Below, piece after piece: positions 46,843 to 56,099 of a stretch of 64,000 nt of DNA. The notes under the pieces were generated by a model that was not told where the DNA came from, searched no databases, and saw only the letters and a program-made list of their open reading frames with translations. How positions within the stretch are numbered: the first letter of the stretch is position 1; every line of letters begins with the position of its first letter. Made by a program: the position numbers and the translations under genes. The stretch comes from Moanibacter sp965226025. Its GTDB lineage: Bacteria; Verrucomicrobiota; Verrucomicrobiia; Opitutales; UBA2987. The stretch covers positions 2,067,358-2,131,357 of the forward strand of contig CBDDCD010000001.1 in the NCBI GenBank assembly GCA_965226025.1, read 5' to 3'.

Positions 46843-47103
46843 GTATGACTTGGTGGCGAGATCGAAAATATGGCATAGATTCGATACTTCACCGATTGTA
46901 ACGTAGCCACCGAAAAGATATAACTTACCGTTGAGCACGACACCGTTACCCTCCACCCGTCGCTGCGGGCAGCGAGCTCCTCGCCACCACTTGAATACGC
47001 TCTCGGAAAGGTCGAATTGCCTCATGTAGGTGCGATTCGCAATCGCAATGGGCACGAGCGCGGAAACACATCTCTTGAGGCGAGTCCTGATCCCGAGTCC
47101 CAT
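46843..47103 (-). pseudogene. Kelch-repeat protein fragment
   Basis: The minus frame contains one Kelch blade, VEGNGVVLNGKLYLFGGYVT followed by LCHIFDLATKSY, then ends at the leader of the solute-binding-protein gene. The preceding 40 residues are not recognisable. Kelch propellers have five to seven blades, so this is a remnant. Confidence 0.6.
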
Positions 47104-47119
47104 CCCGTCTTACCCGTCA

Positions 47120-48214
47120 CTAGCGGGACACCACACGAGGTCCAACTATGAGCTTCTCCGAAACCCCCAATTCTGCGGCTATCTCTTCGAGTGATTCCAC
47201 GTGCACCTTATGCAGCGGGATTCCACTCTTCAGCCAGGCTTCCTTCTTGAGCCATTCAATCTCACCGGGGAGGTAGATGCGATCGATGTCGGATCGGCGC
47301 CGGGACTCCCGAACGGTTCCGATCATGCGATCGATCTCTGCCTTGAATTCCTCAATGGGAGTGAATTTCGAAATGTCGATCGCTTGAAAAAAGTGGCTTG
47401 AATTTCGCTGTTCCTCGTATTCCTCATGGCGGTGGGGGGTTGCTACACAGAACGGCAAGACGCTGGCCAGGACATCCATAATGATGCCGAAGCCTGACCC
47501 CTTCGCGTCGCCGAACGGCAAAAGAACGTCCGCTTCGTGGGGATCGTCGGTTGGGTTGCCATCCTTATCGAGGACCCAGTTTGGAGTCAGCTTCTTCCCA
47601 TACAGTCTCATCGTCGCGACCCGGCCCCACGCGGACACCCCCGTCGCCATATCGAGGACGAGTGGAGATTCCTCGTCGGCCGGGACTGCGTAAGCGACCG
47701 GATTGTTGCCGAGGACGCAGGCATTGCCCCCGAAAGGTGCGACTAACGGGCTGCTGCTGGAGACGGCGAAGCCAACCATGTCGCTTTGCGCCGCCATCAT
47801 TGCATAGTAAAATGCCGCACCGAAATGCCGGCTGTGGATGACTGTCGCAGCACCGATTCCGTTGTCCGAGGCCTTCTCGATGGCAGACTCCATCGCTCGC
47901 ACGGACCCCAGGTGCCCCAAACCGCCGTCATTGTCGAATACCGTGAATGCTGGTCCCTCATTCACGATCCGGATCTTCGGCGTGGGATTGGTCTGCCCTT
48001 TAAGGATGCGGCGAACGTATTGCGGAGCGCCACGAGTTCCGTGGGAATGAACCCCTCGAACATCGGTCTCGGTCTGCAGCTTCGCCATGGTCTCAGCATC
48101 AGATTCTGGCACGCCCGCGCTGATGTACAACCTTTTCACGTAGTTGTGCAGATCTTCCGCTCTTACGAGAACTTCCTGGTCGTTTGGTTCTGTCCAAATC
48201 AAATTCTCTGCCAT
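47120..48214 (-). CDS. Ldh-family (malate/L-lactate dehydrogenase type) oxidoreductase
   Basis: A 364-aa NAD(P)-dependent dehydrogenase of the Ldh_2 fold (ComC/YlbC/malate dehydrogenase). The ATG at 48214 follows AAAGGAG; longer readings start in restriction-gene remnants. Marks are DVRGVHSHGTRGAPQYV near residue 53 (catalytic His region), AATVIHSRHFGAAFYYA near 122, GNNPVAYAVPADEESPLVLD near 168, and GDAKGSGFGIIMDVLAS near 225. Reduces a 2-keto acid or oxidises a 2-hydroxy acid; the exact substrate is unknown. Confidence 0.85.
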   Translation of the reverse strand: MAENLIWTEPNDQEVLVRAEDLHNYVKRLYISAGVPESDAETMAKLQTETDVRGVHSHGTRGAPQYVRRILKGQTNPTPKIRIVNEGPAFTVFDNDGGLGHLGSVRAMESAIEKASDNGIGAATVIHSRHFGAAFYYAMMAAQSDMVGFAVSSSSPLVAPFGGNACVLGNNPVAYAVPADEESPLVLDMATGVSAWGRVATMRLYGKKLTPNWVLDKDGNPTDDPHEADVLLPFGDAKGSGFGIIMDVLASVLPFCVATPHRHEEYEEQRNSSHFFQAIDISKFTPIEEFKAEIDRMIGTVRESRRRSDIDRIYLPGEIEWLKKEAWLKSGIPLHKVHVESLEEIAAELGVSEKLIVGPRVVSR

Positions 48215-48236
48215 AGGGAAACTCCTTTCACGCCGA

Positions 48237-48959
48237 TCTTCTAGACAGGCGGTTCGGTCTCGATTGAACCATACTGCTACCGTCTTTCGGATTGGGGAAG
48301 GTAAAAAGCAATAACCGGAGAGATGAAGCAGATTCGGCGGGCTCGCCAAACCACCAGTCGCTATCCCATTCCCAGCGGATCGAAAATACGGATGGATCGA
48401 TATTGAGGATAATAAGAGGGTCGCCGCCGGCTTCTGTTATTCTTTCATTGGTTGCGTGAATCACCGTATTCCTCACTTCGCCAGAGCTCACCGACGGGAT
48501 ACTTCCTTTCCAATAGTTAGAGTTTTTTCGGGAGGGAGTGCTCCCATTTTTCACATGACCGATCATGCCAATGAGACAAGGTGCGTATTCAGTCCGCACT
48601 TGATCCACGATTCCTAAATCTTCATCGGTTGGAAGCGGCAGTTCGAAGCATTTCAGGATAAGGTTTCGGTCACGTTCTGTTTTTGAGGACTTCAAGAGCC
48701 CTTCCTTGACCTTATCTAGAAGGGCATGACCTGATTCGGCATTAGGATTAAATGAACGCCAATCTTGTGTGAGGCGGCCGGAGCAAGCGGCGACGAGGAC
48801 GGATTGGCGAAGATTCATCAGAATGACCGGGACGCGGGTGAGGCGCTCCCGTACGTCGCTCAGGTGCGCCAGCAATGCCTCCACCTTTTCCACTTTGCGT
48901 TTCTGCTCCGGAATGGGCGATATAGGAATTCGATAATCGACCAGAAATTGCTTCGTTGG
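48237..48959 (-). pseudogene. Type I restriction specificity subunit (HsdS), fragment
   Basis: The minus strand encodes the central conserved region of HsdS: YRIPISPIPEQKRKVEKVEA, then RERLTRVPVILMNLRQSVLV, AACSGRLTQDW, and the start of a second target-recognition domain (YWKGSIPSVSSGEVRN, ATNERITEAGG). It then loses the family pattern and stops at 48228, so the C-terminus is altered. An in-frame TAG (complement of 48960-48962) stands directly upstream of this part. The first target-recognition domain is missing. Confidence 0.78.
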
Positions 48960-48962
48960 CTA

Positions 48963-49087
48963 GATCTTCAGGTTCGCCGAGGTGTTTGTCATCGTCAATG
49001 GAGTCATCCTTGAGCCACTTAAGGGTGTCGATCTTGAACTCTCGGGCCTTGACCTCAGAGATGTCGAAACTGCGCCAGACCGTCTTT
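48963..49087 (-). pseudogene. Type I methyltransferase (HsdM-like) C-terminal fragment
   Basis: Upstream and in a different frame, the minus strand reads FDISEVKAREFKIDTLKWLK and DDSIDDDKHLGEPEDLANEA, which matches the C-terminal helical tail of type I DNA methyltransferase proteins. It runs into the HsdS fragment without the expected gene boundary, so a deletion joined the two. No HsdR was found. Confidence 0.5.
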
Positions 49088-49399
49088 CACAGCCCGCGCT
49101 TCCCTTCCCGCCTTATGCTTCCGGTAATACCCCGATAGGGGTACTGAAGTTGGTGCGGTCGAAATGGGCCGGCATCACCGATTTTTGAGTGCAAGACGTT
49201 GAATCTGGTTTCTATAAGGATGCCGGGAGCGGGATAGAGGGTTGCGCTCGACGTTGGAATTGAGGGGTGCCGAGGAGCGGTCGACCATGGTAGGGCGGCC
49301 GGATTTCGAGTGTCGAGAGAGCTGGTGGCACCGGCAAACGGGTTCTCATTGACGGCTCCGGCGAATGCACTATGTTAGCCATTCAGGAGGAGCCGCATT

Positions 49400-50004
49400 G
49401 TGGAATCGCTACTCGACAATCGCGCACCTGCGGATAATACGATGACTCAGCTACGCATCGCCTTGGCACAGACGCGCCAGACCTCGGATCGAGAGGACAA
49501 TCGACGGGCGATCCTGGAGGCCATCGATAAGGCAGCGGCCCAGGGCGTGCAGATCCTTGGCTTCCCGGAGACACAGACCTTTGGCTACCGGGTTGACATT
49601 GCACCAACTGCCGCGCCTGTTCCGGTCGCATGGCTTGCAGAGGTACACGCCGAGGTCGCCGCACAATGCGAAAGGCACGGTATGGCCTGTGTCTTGGGCA
49701 CCACGCCATGATCATTACCCGGGCGGCAGAGAATACAGTCTGGTTTGCGTCCCGCAACGCCTGCTTGCCTCCCCACCAGAACAGCCGTAGCCTAATCGTG
49801 ACGCCGGACGGCCGCATCCATGGTCAGACCGAGTTGAATCGGGAGGAACTTCTCGTGTGCGACATCGATATTGACTGGGCGACCCGGGCGATGTTCCGAT
49901 TGGGTGAGGAAGGTCCGTCCGGGGAAGCAATGCAGGATAGCGCGGGACCCCTTTTCTCCGACACCGTGAAACCAGAGGAGTATGCCGGTAGCTTGACGGA
50001 GTAG
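49400..50004 (+). pseudogene. Carbon-nitrogen hydrolase (nitrilase family), internally deleted
   Basis: The N-terminal part (49400-49711) has MTQLRIALAQTRQTSDREDN and ILGFPETQTFGYRV with the catalytic Glu region of nitrilase-family amidases. It stops after CVLGTTP. The C-terminal part continues in another frame: ITRAAENTVWFASRNACLPP, SRSLIVTPDGRIHGQTEL and LLVCDIDIDWATRAMF. The middle with the catalytic Lys and Cys is missing. AGGAGG precedes the start. Inactive. Confidence 0.82.
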
Positions 50005-50113
50005 ATTGCGATAGATCAGGGCTGGTATCGAGCAAGGCATTCCCTCTACCTTCTTTGCTGCGCCTTTCAACCCTATCCCGCCATGCTTGAATCCCTTCGA
50101 CAGATAGATCCGA

Positions 50114-51757
50114 ATGAGCGCGCCGATCACCGATGAGGAAATGATTCCAATGCGTGATGGAGTCCGGCTCCACACGCTAATTTGGAGGCCCGCAATTGAA
50201 GGTAGATTCCCGGTTGTCTTCGCACGCGCCTACAGGCCGAGCTTCGGCGACGATTGGGAGCGATTCGTTGCCGCCGGTTACGCATACGTCGGTCAATCGA
50301 CCCGCGGACATTGCCAGTCCGAAGGTGAGGCGGGCGTGGACAACCGTTTTTTCCATGACGCGGAGGACGGGTATGACGCACTCAGTTGGATCGCCGATCA
50401 ACCCTGGTGCGACGGGTGCATCGCGATGTACGGCAAGTCCTATTGGGGAAATACTCAGTGGCTGGTGGCACCACTCCAGCATCCGAATCTGAAGGCAATG
50501 GTTCCGCAGAACATGAACCCAGATCTCTGGGAGCGCGCATATCGGGACCATGGGGCTTTGCAGTTGGCCCACACAGCTCGACGAATATACGATGCCGGCG
50601 GTAAGGAGAAGGTGGAGGCGATGGGGTGGGAGAATTGGTACCGACATCTGCCGCTGATTGACCTGGACACGGTGGCGGGGACGGAGCCGAACAAGCTATG
50701 GCGTGATTACGTTTCTCATTCCACCTATGACGGTTTCTGGAAGGCCATCGGCTCGCAGGACCGGGTGCACCGAGTCCGAATTCCGGTTTTTATCATGGGA
50801 GGATGGTACGATAACTACCCGGGAGCGGCATTTCGGTATTTCAATATGCTAAGAGAGGTGAATGCCACGAGTGAAATTCGGGTGGTGGTGAACCCTTGCG
50901 ATCACTTCAACGAAGTGGTGGGAGACCTGGATTTTGGGGCGGACGCGTCCAAGGACGAGGTCGGGTTGGCCATCCGTTGGTTGGATCACATCGTTCGAGG
51001 AATCGACAACGGTGTTCAACGGGAGCCGCCCATCAAGATCTTCGTGATGGGGATCAATAAGTGGCGGTTTGAGCACGAGTGGCCGTTATCCCGAACGGAG
51101 TTTACGCCATATTTCATTCATGCAGACGGCTCCAAGAAAGGTTGGCTCAGCAAGGAACCGCCGTGCGACGAACCGGCGAGCGAGTACATCTACGACCCGG
51201 AGAATCCGGTTCCCACGTTGGGAGGAAACCATTCCTCGAATGAGAGACCTCCACGCGTTCCCGGCATTATCAGGCCCGGAGCAGTGGATCAGCGGGCAAA
51301 CGAGAGCAGAATCGATGTGCTCGTTTTTACAAGCGCGCCTCTGGACCGGGAGACTGAGGTCACTGGCCCGATTGTGATGAAACTGTACGCGGCTTCCTCC
51401 GCCGCGGATACGGACTTCATCGCTCGGCTGATTGATGTCCACCCGTATGGTCCCGCATACAATCTAACAGAGGGGATTATCCGGGCCCGGTTTCGCGAGT
51501 CGATTTGGGAGTCGCCGCGTCTGCTGGAGCCGGAGAAAATCTACGAATACACCATCGAGCTATTGCCGACCAGCAATGTCTTTCTGAAGGATCACTGCAT
51601 CCGAGTCCACATTACGAGCAGCAATTTTCCTCTTTGGGATCGAAACCCAAATACCGGTCATGACCAGGGGATGGACGACGAAATCGAGATCGCCAGGCAA
51701 ACCGTGTATCACGATCGGAAATATCCCTCGCACATCCTTTTGCCTGTCATTCCCTAG
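50114..51757 (+). CDS. CocE/NonD-family (X-Pro dipeptidyl-peptidase S15-like) hydrolase
   Basis: A 547-aa alpha/beta hydrolase with a C-terminal jelly-roll domain. The nucleophile motif is GKSYWGNTQW (Ser near residue 117), the acid/oxyanion region includes IPVFIMGGWYDNYPGA near 236, and the catalytic His lies in VVNPCDHFNEV near 270. The C-terminal domain has SAPLDRETEVTGPIVMKL and LKDHCIRVHITSSNFPLWDRN, typical of CocE/NonD. These enzymes cleave esters or amides (cocaine esterase, cephalosporin acylase, X-Pro peptidases). No signal peptide. The TAG stop is embedded in a strong hairpin. Confidence 0.85.
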   Translation: MSAPITDEEMIPMRDGVRLHTLIWRPAIEGRFPVVFARAYRPSFGDDWERFVAAGYAYVGQSTRGHCQSEGEAGVDNRFFHDAEDGYDALSWIADQPWCDGCIAMYGKSYWGNTQWLVAPLQHPNLKAMVPQNMNPDLWERAYRDHGALQLAHTARRIYDAGGKEKVEAMGWENWYRHLPLIDLDTVAGTEPNKLWRDYVSHSTYDGFWKAIGSQDRVHRVRIPVFIMGGWYDNYPGAAFRYFNMLREVNATSEIRVVVNPCDHFNEVVGDLDFGADASKDEVGLAIRWLDHIVRGIDNGVQREPPIKIFVMGINKWRFEHEWPLSRTEFTPYFIHADGSKKGWLSKEPPCDEPASEYIYDPENPVPTLGGNHSSNERPPRVPGIIRPGAVDQRANESRIDVLVFTSAPLDRETEVTGPIVMKLYAASSAADTDFIARLIDVHPYGPAYNLTEGIIRARFRESIWESPRLLEPEKIYEYTIELLPTSNVFLKDHCIRVHITSSNFPLWDRNPNTGHDQGMDDEIEIARQTVYHDRKYPSHILLPVIP

Positions 51758-51785
51758 CCTGGAAATCTCACACGATTTCCAGGCT
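51756..51785 (+). terminator. 3-prime hairpin of the CocE-type gene
   Basis: A perfect 12-bp stem, AGCCTGGAAATC (51756-51767) and GATTTCCAGGCT (51774-51785), with a 6-base loop, starts inside the stop codon. There is no following T-run. Two similar GGAAATCT hairpins stand behind other genes at 33364-33387 and 38962-38990. Confidence 0.65.
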
Positions 51786-51788
51786 TAT

Positions 51789-51957
51789 AACAGAATGACA
51801 CAGAAGATCTTGAATTTGAAAATGTTATGAATAAATCTCGAAAGAGTATTGGGCCACTCGGCGCGACAGTCCGTGGTGTAACTCAAGATGATGGCTCTAC
51901 GTCGAGAGGGGATGTTCAATCTGTAAAACTCTTCAAGATCTTCTGTGTCGTTCTGTT
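51789..51957. repeat. MITE-like 169-bp element with 26-bp terminal inverted repeats
   Basis: Bases 51789-51814 and 51932-51957 are inverted repeats with 25 of 26 matching (arm begins AACAGAATGACACAGAAG). The interior of 117 bp has no gene. Length and structure resemble the 168-bp element at 3849-4016, but the sequences are unrelated. It fills most of the gap before the hydantoinase genes. Confidence 0.65.
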
Positions 51958-52052
51958 GGATAGCCCGCTTTTCGTCCCCAGCGTGACGCTAATCAATGGA
52001 TGAGGCATCAGATCGCAAACGGGTCCTCGAAAATTTGGGAGAAAAGCGGGCC

Positions 52053-54140
52053 ATGACCAGGCAGATCCGTATTGGGGCCGACGTGGGAGGCACGTTCACC
52101 GACGTCGTCCTCATTGACGGGGACGGTGGGCTCTGGAGCCACAAGGTCCCCTCAACGCCGCCTGACTTCGAGAGGGCTGTCCTCGATGGCATTCGATACC
52201 TCCTGGGCAAGGCCGGCGCCGATGGTGGCGAAGTGGGTGAGGTGTCGCATGGCACGACCTTGGCCACGAATGCGGTGCTTGAGAAGCGCGGCGCCAAGAC
52301 CGCGCTGGTCACAACTCGCGGGTTCCGCGACGTGCTGGAGTTGAGAAGAATACGCGCCCCTCAACTCTATGATCTCTTCTTCGAGAAGCCTCCTCCACTA
52401 ATTGAGCGGTGTTTTCGGTTCGAAATCGGAGAACGCGTCGGTGCGGACGGTGAGGTCCTGAGTAATGTGGATCCTTTGGAACTCGATCAGCTCAAACGAG
52501 ACCTTTTGGCAGCGGAAGTTGAATCCGCCGCGGTCTGTTTTTTACATGCCTACGCCTATCCCCAGCACGAAAAGATCGTTCGACGGTTCCTGTCTAAGGA
52601 ACTCCCGGATCTCCAGGTGTCCCTCTCCTCGGAGGTGCTGCCGGAAAGGCGCGAATACGAACGAACCGCGACCACTGCGGTCAACGCCTACGTGCGCCCG
52701 GTAATGCAAGGCTACCTGACCGATCTGCGGAGCGGACTGGACGCGCAGCACATTCGGGGACCACTGCTTATCATGCAGTCATCCGGAGGTCTGGCCTCCG
52801 AACGGGAAACTGCTCAGCGACCGGTTTTCATGCTCGAGTCCGGACCCGCGGCAGGGGTTCTCGCGGCAAAATTGACCGCCTCCCAGATGGGGCTGCAGAA
52901 CGTGATCACCCTGGACATGGGGGGAACCACCGCAAAAGCTTCTATCATCGAGGGGGGCGAAATTTCCTATAGCCCGCAGTATGAAGTCGGCGCCTCGCTT
53001 TCTTCAAGCAGTCGGCTGGTGGGAGGGGGAGGTGAGATCGTTCGCGCACCGACCATCGACATCGCCGAGGTAGGTGCGGGTGGAGGAAGTATCGCATACT
53101 TGGATTCGGCAGATGGATTGCATGTCGGTCCCAGGAGTGCCGGCGCCATCCCGGGTCCTGCCTGTTACCAGCAGGGAGGAACCGAGCCAACCCTTACGGA
53201 TGCGAATGCGGTCCTCGGATTCATCCGTCCGGGAAGTCTCGCTGACGGGCAGGTGAGGGTCGATCCGGAGACTGCGCGACGAGTCATTGTCGACCGGATC
53301 GCCGCGCCCATGGGACTCGACCTTCTCGCAGCCGCCGACGGAATCCATCGGATTGCAAACGCCAGAACTATGCGCGCGCTTCGCGAAGTATCCACCGAAC
53401 GCGGGCGGGATCCTCGCAACTTTGTGCTGATGGCCTTCGGCGGCGCCGGTCCCATTCACGCTGCCCATCTGGCAAGCGATCTCAATATCGACCGGGTTGT
53501 TGTCCCTTCCCTGCCAGGACTATTCAGCGCCCTCGGGCTTCTCTTCTCAGGAGTCGAGCACCACGAGGTTGTCAGCTGCCCCATTTCCAGAGATCCGACC
53601 TCCCCGGCTATTCTGGAAGACCTTCGACGCGAAATCACGAATCGTTTGCTCGAGCGTTTCCGGAAGGAGGGCTACTCCGCGGATTCTGTTCAACTCCATT
53701 ACAGTGTGGACGCCCGTTTTCACGGCCAGACCTCGGAGCTGCGGATTCCTTCGTTCGCTGAGACCTTCACCAGTTCCAACCTGCAGCGGATAACGGACGA
53801 CTTTCTGCAGGAGCACGAGCGGCTCTACGGGCATCGATCCGACTCCGCTAGTGTTATGGAGATCGTGGCTATCCGACTGATTGGACGCATTGAAGTGCAA
53901 CATCAGGAAGGTGCCATTGGACGGACCGAATGGGATGAATCAGGCGGTTCTATGCGTGACGCCTATTTCGGTCCCGCATGGGGCACAATCACCACGCCGG
54001 TGGTTTCACGGGCCTCTCTCGACGGTACCGCCGGGCCGCTGCTCATTGACGAGTACGACTCCACGGTGGTAGTTCCGCCCGAACACACCGCCCGAGTAGA
54101 CGAAAAGATGAACATCCACATAGAGCCTTGCCATGCCTGA
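52053..54140 (+). CDS. Hydantoinase/oxoprolinase subunit A (HyuA family)
   Basis: A 695-aa ATP-dependent hydantoinase/5-oxoprolinase A subunit from ATG 52053; ATG 51996 would add 19 residues. The actin-like ATPase motifs are RIGADVGGTFTDVVLIDGDG at the N-terminus, SHGTTLATNAVLEKRGAKTA near 65, ESGPAAGVLAAKLTA near 278 and TLDMGGTTAKASII near 300. The C-terminal part has AFGGAGPIHAAHLA. It overlaps the B subunit gene by 8 bases. Together the pair hydrolyses a cyclic amide or related ring; the substrate cannot be told from sequence. Confidence 0.9.
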   Translation: MTRQIRIGADVGGTFTDVVLIDGDGGLWSHKVPSTPPDFERAVLDGIRYLLGKAGADGGEVGEVSHGTTLATNAVLEKRGAKTALVTTRGFRDVLELRRIRAPQLYDLFFEKPPPLIERCFRFEIGERVGADGEVLSNVDPLELDQLKRDLLAAEVESAAVCFLHAYAYPQHEKIVRRFLSKELPDLQVSLSSEVLPERREYERTATTAVNAYVRPVMQGYLTDLRSGLDAQHIRGPLLIMQSSGGLASERETAQRPVFMLESGPAAGVLAAKLTASQMGLQNVITLDMGGTTAKASIIEGGEISYSPQYEVGASLSSSSRLVGGGGEIVRAPTIDIAEVGAGGGSIAYLDSADGLHVGPRSAGAIPGPACYQQGGTEPTLTDANAVLGFIRPGSLADGQVRVDPETARRVIVDRIAAPMGLDLLAAADGIHRIANARTMRALREVSTERGRDPRNFVLMAFGGAGPIHAAHLASDLNIDRVVVPSLPGLFSALGLLFSGVEHHEVVSCPISRDPTSPAILEDLRREITNRLLERFRKEGYSADSVQLHYSVDARFHGQTSELRIPSFAETFTSSNLQRITDDFLQEHERLYGHRSDSASVMEIVAIRLIGRIEVQHQEGAIGRTEWDESGGSMRDAYFGPAWGTITTPVVSRASLDGTAGPLLIDEYDSTVVVPPEHTARVDEKMNIHIEPCHA

Positions 54141-55872
54141 GTCTATAGATCCGATCACCCGCCAGATCATCCAGAATGCGTTGGCTGCGGCAGCGGACGA
54201 AATGGCCATGGCGCTGTATCGAACGGCCTACTCCACTATCGTGCGCGATTGTTTGGATTACTCGACCTCCCTCTGTGATGCGAAAGGGGACATGATCGCT
54301 CAAGGAGTAACCATTCCGCTCCATCTCGGCGCCGTCCCCTTCGCCATGGCGACTCTGTTCGAGAAGTTCGGCGATGATCTGGAAGAGGGAGATATTTTCA
54401 TCCTGAACGATCCGTTTGAGGGCGGAATGCACATCCCGGATATCTTCATTGTCAAACCGATCTTTTGGGAGGGCGCACGAGTTGGGTTCGCCGTCAGCAC
54501 CGCCCACCATCTCGACATGGGCGGCCGGGTGCCGGGAAGTTCGGCCTGTGACAACACGGAGATCTTCCAGGAAGGCCTTCGCATCCCGTGGCTCAAGCTG
54601 TATCGCCGAGGGGAACCGGACGAAACAATCTTCTCGCTGATTCGCGCGAACGTGCGCGTTCCCCACATGACCATCGGTGATCTAATGGCCCAACTCTCCG
54701 CTTGCCACATAGGAGAGCGTGCGATTCACGACCTGATCCACCGCTATGGTCCGCAGACCTACCAGAACTGCGCGCGGGAGCTCATCGATTATACGGAACG
54801 TCTCGTCCGTTCGGAAATCGCTTCCTGGCCGGATGCCAGTCTCAGCTTCACTGACTATATGGATAGCGACGGGGTCGGCGGGCCGAGAGTGAAGCTCTAT
54901 GTCACTGTCACCGTGAAGGGTGACACTCTGACAGCCGATTTTACGGGCACCGATCCACAGGTCCCGGGCGGGATCAACAGCACCCTCTCGATGACCGCGT
55001 CCGTGGTCGCTCTTTGCGTCCGCGCGGCGCTCAGGGAGGATATTCCAAACACTGCCGGGATGTTCCGACCGCTGGAGATCATCGCTCCGCCCGGTACCGT
55101 CTTGAACGGCGTCATGCCCGCCGCCTCCTCGATGCGCGGAGTTACCGCTTTTCGGCTCGCCGACACTGTCTTCGGAGCTCTTGCCGGTCTCCTGCCGGAT
55201 CGAATTCACGCGGCTGGGGAGGGCGGGAACACGATCGTAGTCATCGGCGGAGAGAACGCTGATCGCACGCCTTACGTCTTTATGGATTTGCATTCGGGCA
55301 CTTGGGGTGCACGTCCGGATCGGGACGGCAACGACGGACTGTGTAACCCTGCCAATGTCGCCAGCAACATTCCCATTGAGGAAGCTGAGTGCGGGTATCC
55401 CATTCGCATCGAACGCTACGGATACGTTCCCGACAGCGGCGGTGCGGGAAAATATCGCGGCGGTCTGGCCATCGAGCGCGAATGGCGGCTGCTTTCCGGG
55501 AAAGCCCATCTTGCAATCCGATCGGATCGACGCGATCACCTCCCTTACGGCTTGCAGGGAGGAAAGCCGGGACGCGGATCCATCAACATCCTCCGTCGGG
55601 AAGATGGCGAGCAGGTTCTTCCGACAATGATTTCCACATCCATTTCCGAGGGTGAGAGCGTCTACCACCGCCAGGCCGGCGGGGGAGGATGGGGCGACCC
55701 GCGAGAACGAGATCCCCAAGCAGTGGCCCGCGATGTTCGCAATGGAAAGGTTCTTCAGGACTCCGCGCGACAGGAGTACGGCCTCAATATTGATTCCGCC
55801 GTCGATAGCGGCCTTCCGGGCAGTGCGAAGCGGCCTCGAACCACCCGGAAGGGCTTCAACGCTTCTGCTTGA
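54133..55872 (+). CDS. Hydantoinase/oxoprolinase subunit B, with IS-derived C-terminus
   Basis: A 579-aa HyuB-family protein starting at the ATG that overlaps the stop of the A subunit. Marks are DPITRQIIQNALAAAADEMA at the start, LNDPFEGGMHIPDI near 95, HHLDMGGRVPGS near 125, AGEGGNTIV near 355, and GGGGWGDPRERDP near 515. After about codon 558 the frame enters the hairpin of an IS91-like end, giving the tail GLPGSAKRPRTTRKGFNASA. Only the last few residues of the normal protein are lost, so activity may remain. Confidence 0.88.
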   Translation: MPESIDPITRQIIQNALAAAADEMAMALYRTAYSTIVRDCLDYSTSLCDAKGDMIAQGVTIPLHLGAVPFAMATLFEKFGDDLEEGDIFILNDPFEGGMHIPDIFIVKPIFWEGARVGFAVSTAHHLDMGGRVPGSSACDNTEIFQEGLRIPWLKLYRRGEPDETIFSLIRANVRVPHMTIGDLMAQLSACHIGERAIHDLIHRYGPQTYQNCARELIDYTERLVRSEIASWPDASLSFTDYMDSDGVGGPRVKLYVTVTVKGDTLTADFTGTDPQVPGGINSTLSMTASVVALCVRAALREDIPNTAGMFRPLEIIAPPGTVLNGVMPAASSMRGVTAFRLADTVFGALAGLLPDRIHAAGEGGNTIVVIGGENADRTPYVFMDLHSGTWGARPDRDGNDGLCNPANVASNIPIEEAECGYPIRIERYGYVPDSGGAGKYRGGLAIEREWRLLSGKAHLAIRSDRRDHLPYGLQGGKPGRGSINILRREDGEQVLPTMISTSISEGESVYHRQAGGGGWGDPRERDPQAVARDVRNGKVLQDSARQEYGLNIDSAVDSGLPGSAKRPRTTRKGFNASA

Positions 55873-55976
55873 TCCATCCAGCCCCGTCACATTCCTTTCA
55901 CATCATGACATCGCTTCTTCAGACCGGTCTCAACGGGCATCTGCCCCCACCACCAGAAAAGCGATTTCTTATCAGT
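55809..55976 (+). mobile_element. Solo IS91-like end fused to the hydantoinase B gene
   Basis: A 168-bp copy of the IS91-like 3-prime end: the GC-rich hairpin (one arm mutated, CCACCCGGAAGGGC), CATCATGACATCGCTTCTTC, and the terminus CCAGAAAAGCGATTTCTTA followed by TCAGT. It replaces the end of the HyuB gene. Confidence 0.85.
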
Positions 55977-56099
55977 CATGGGAGAGTCAGGAGTGCTTTG
56001 GAGGGTGTTCCGTCCAATGGAGTGTTCAAACCTAATCAAAAACCCCGCACCGCAGGCGTTGGCAACATTTGCATAGCGGGGTTAGCATCGCCTACACAC

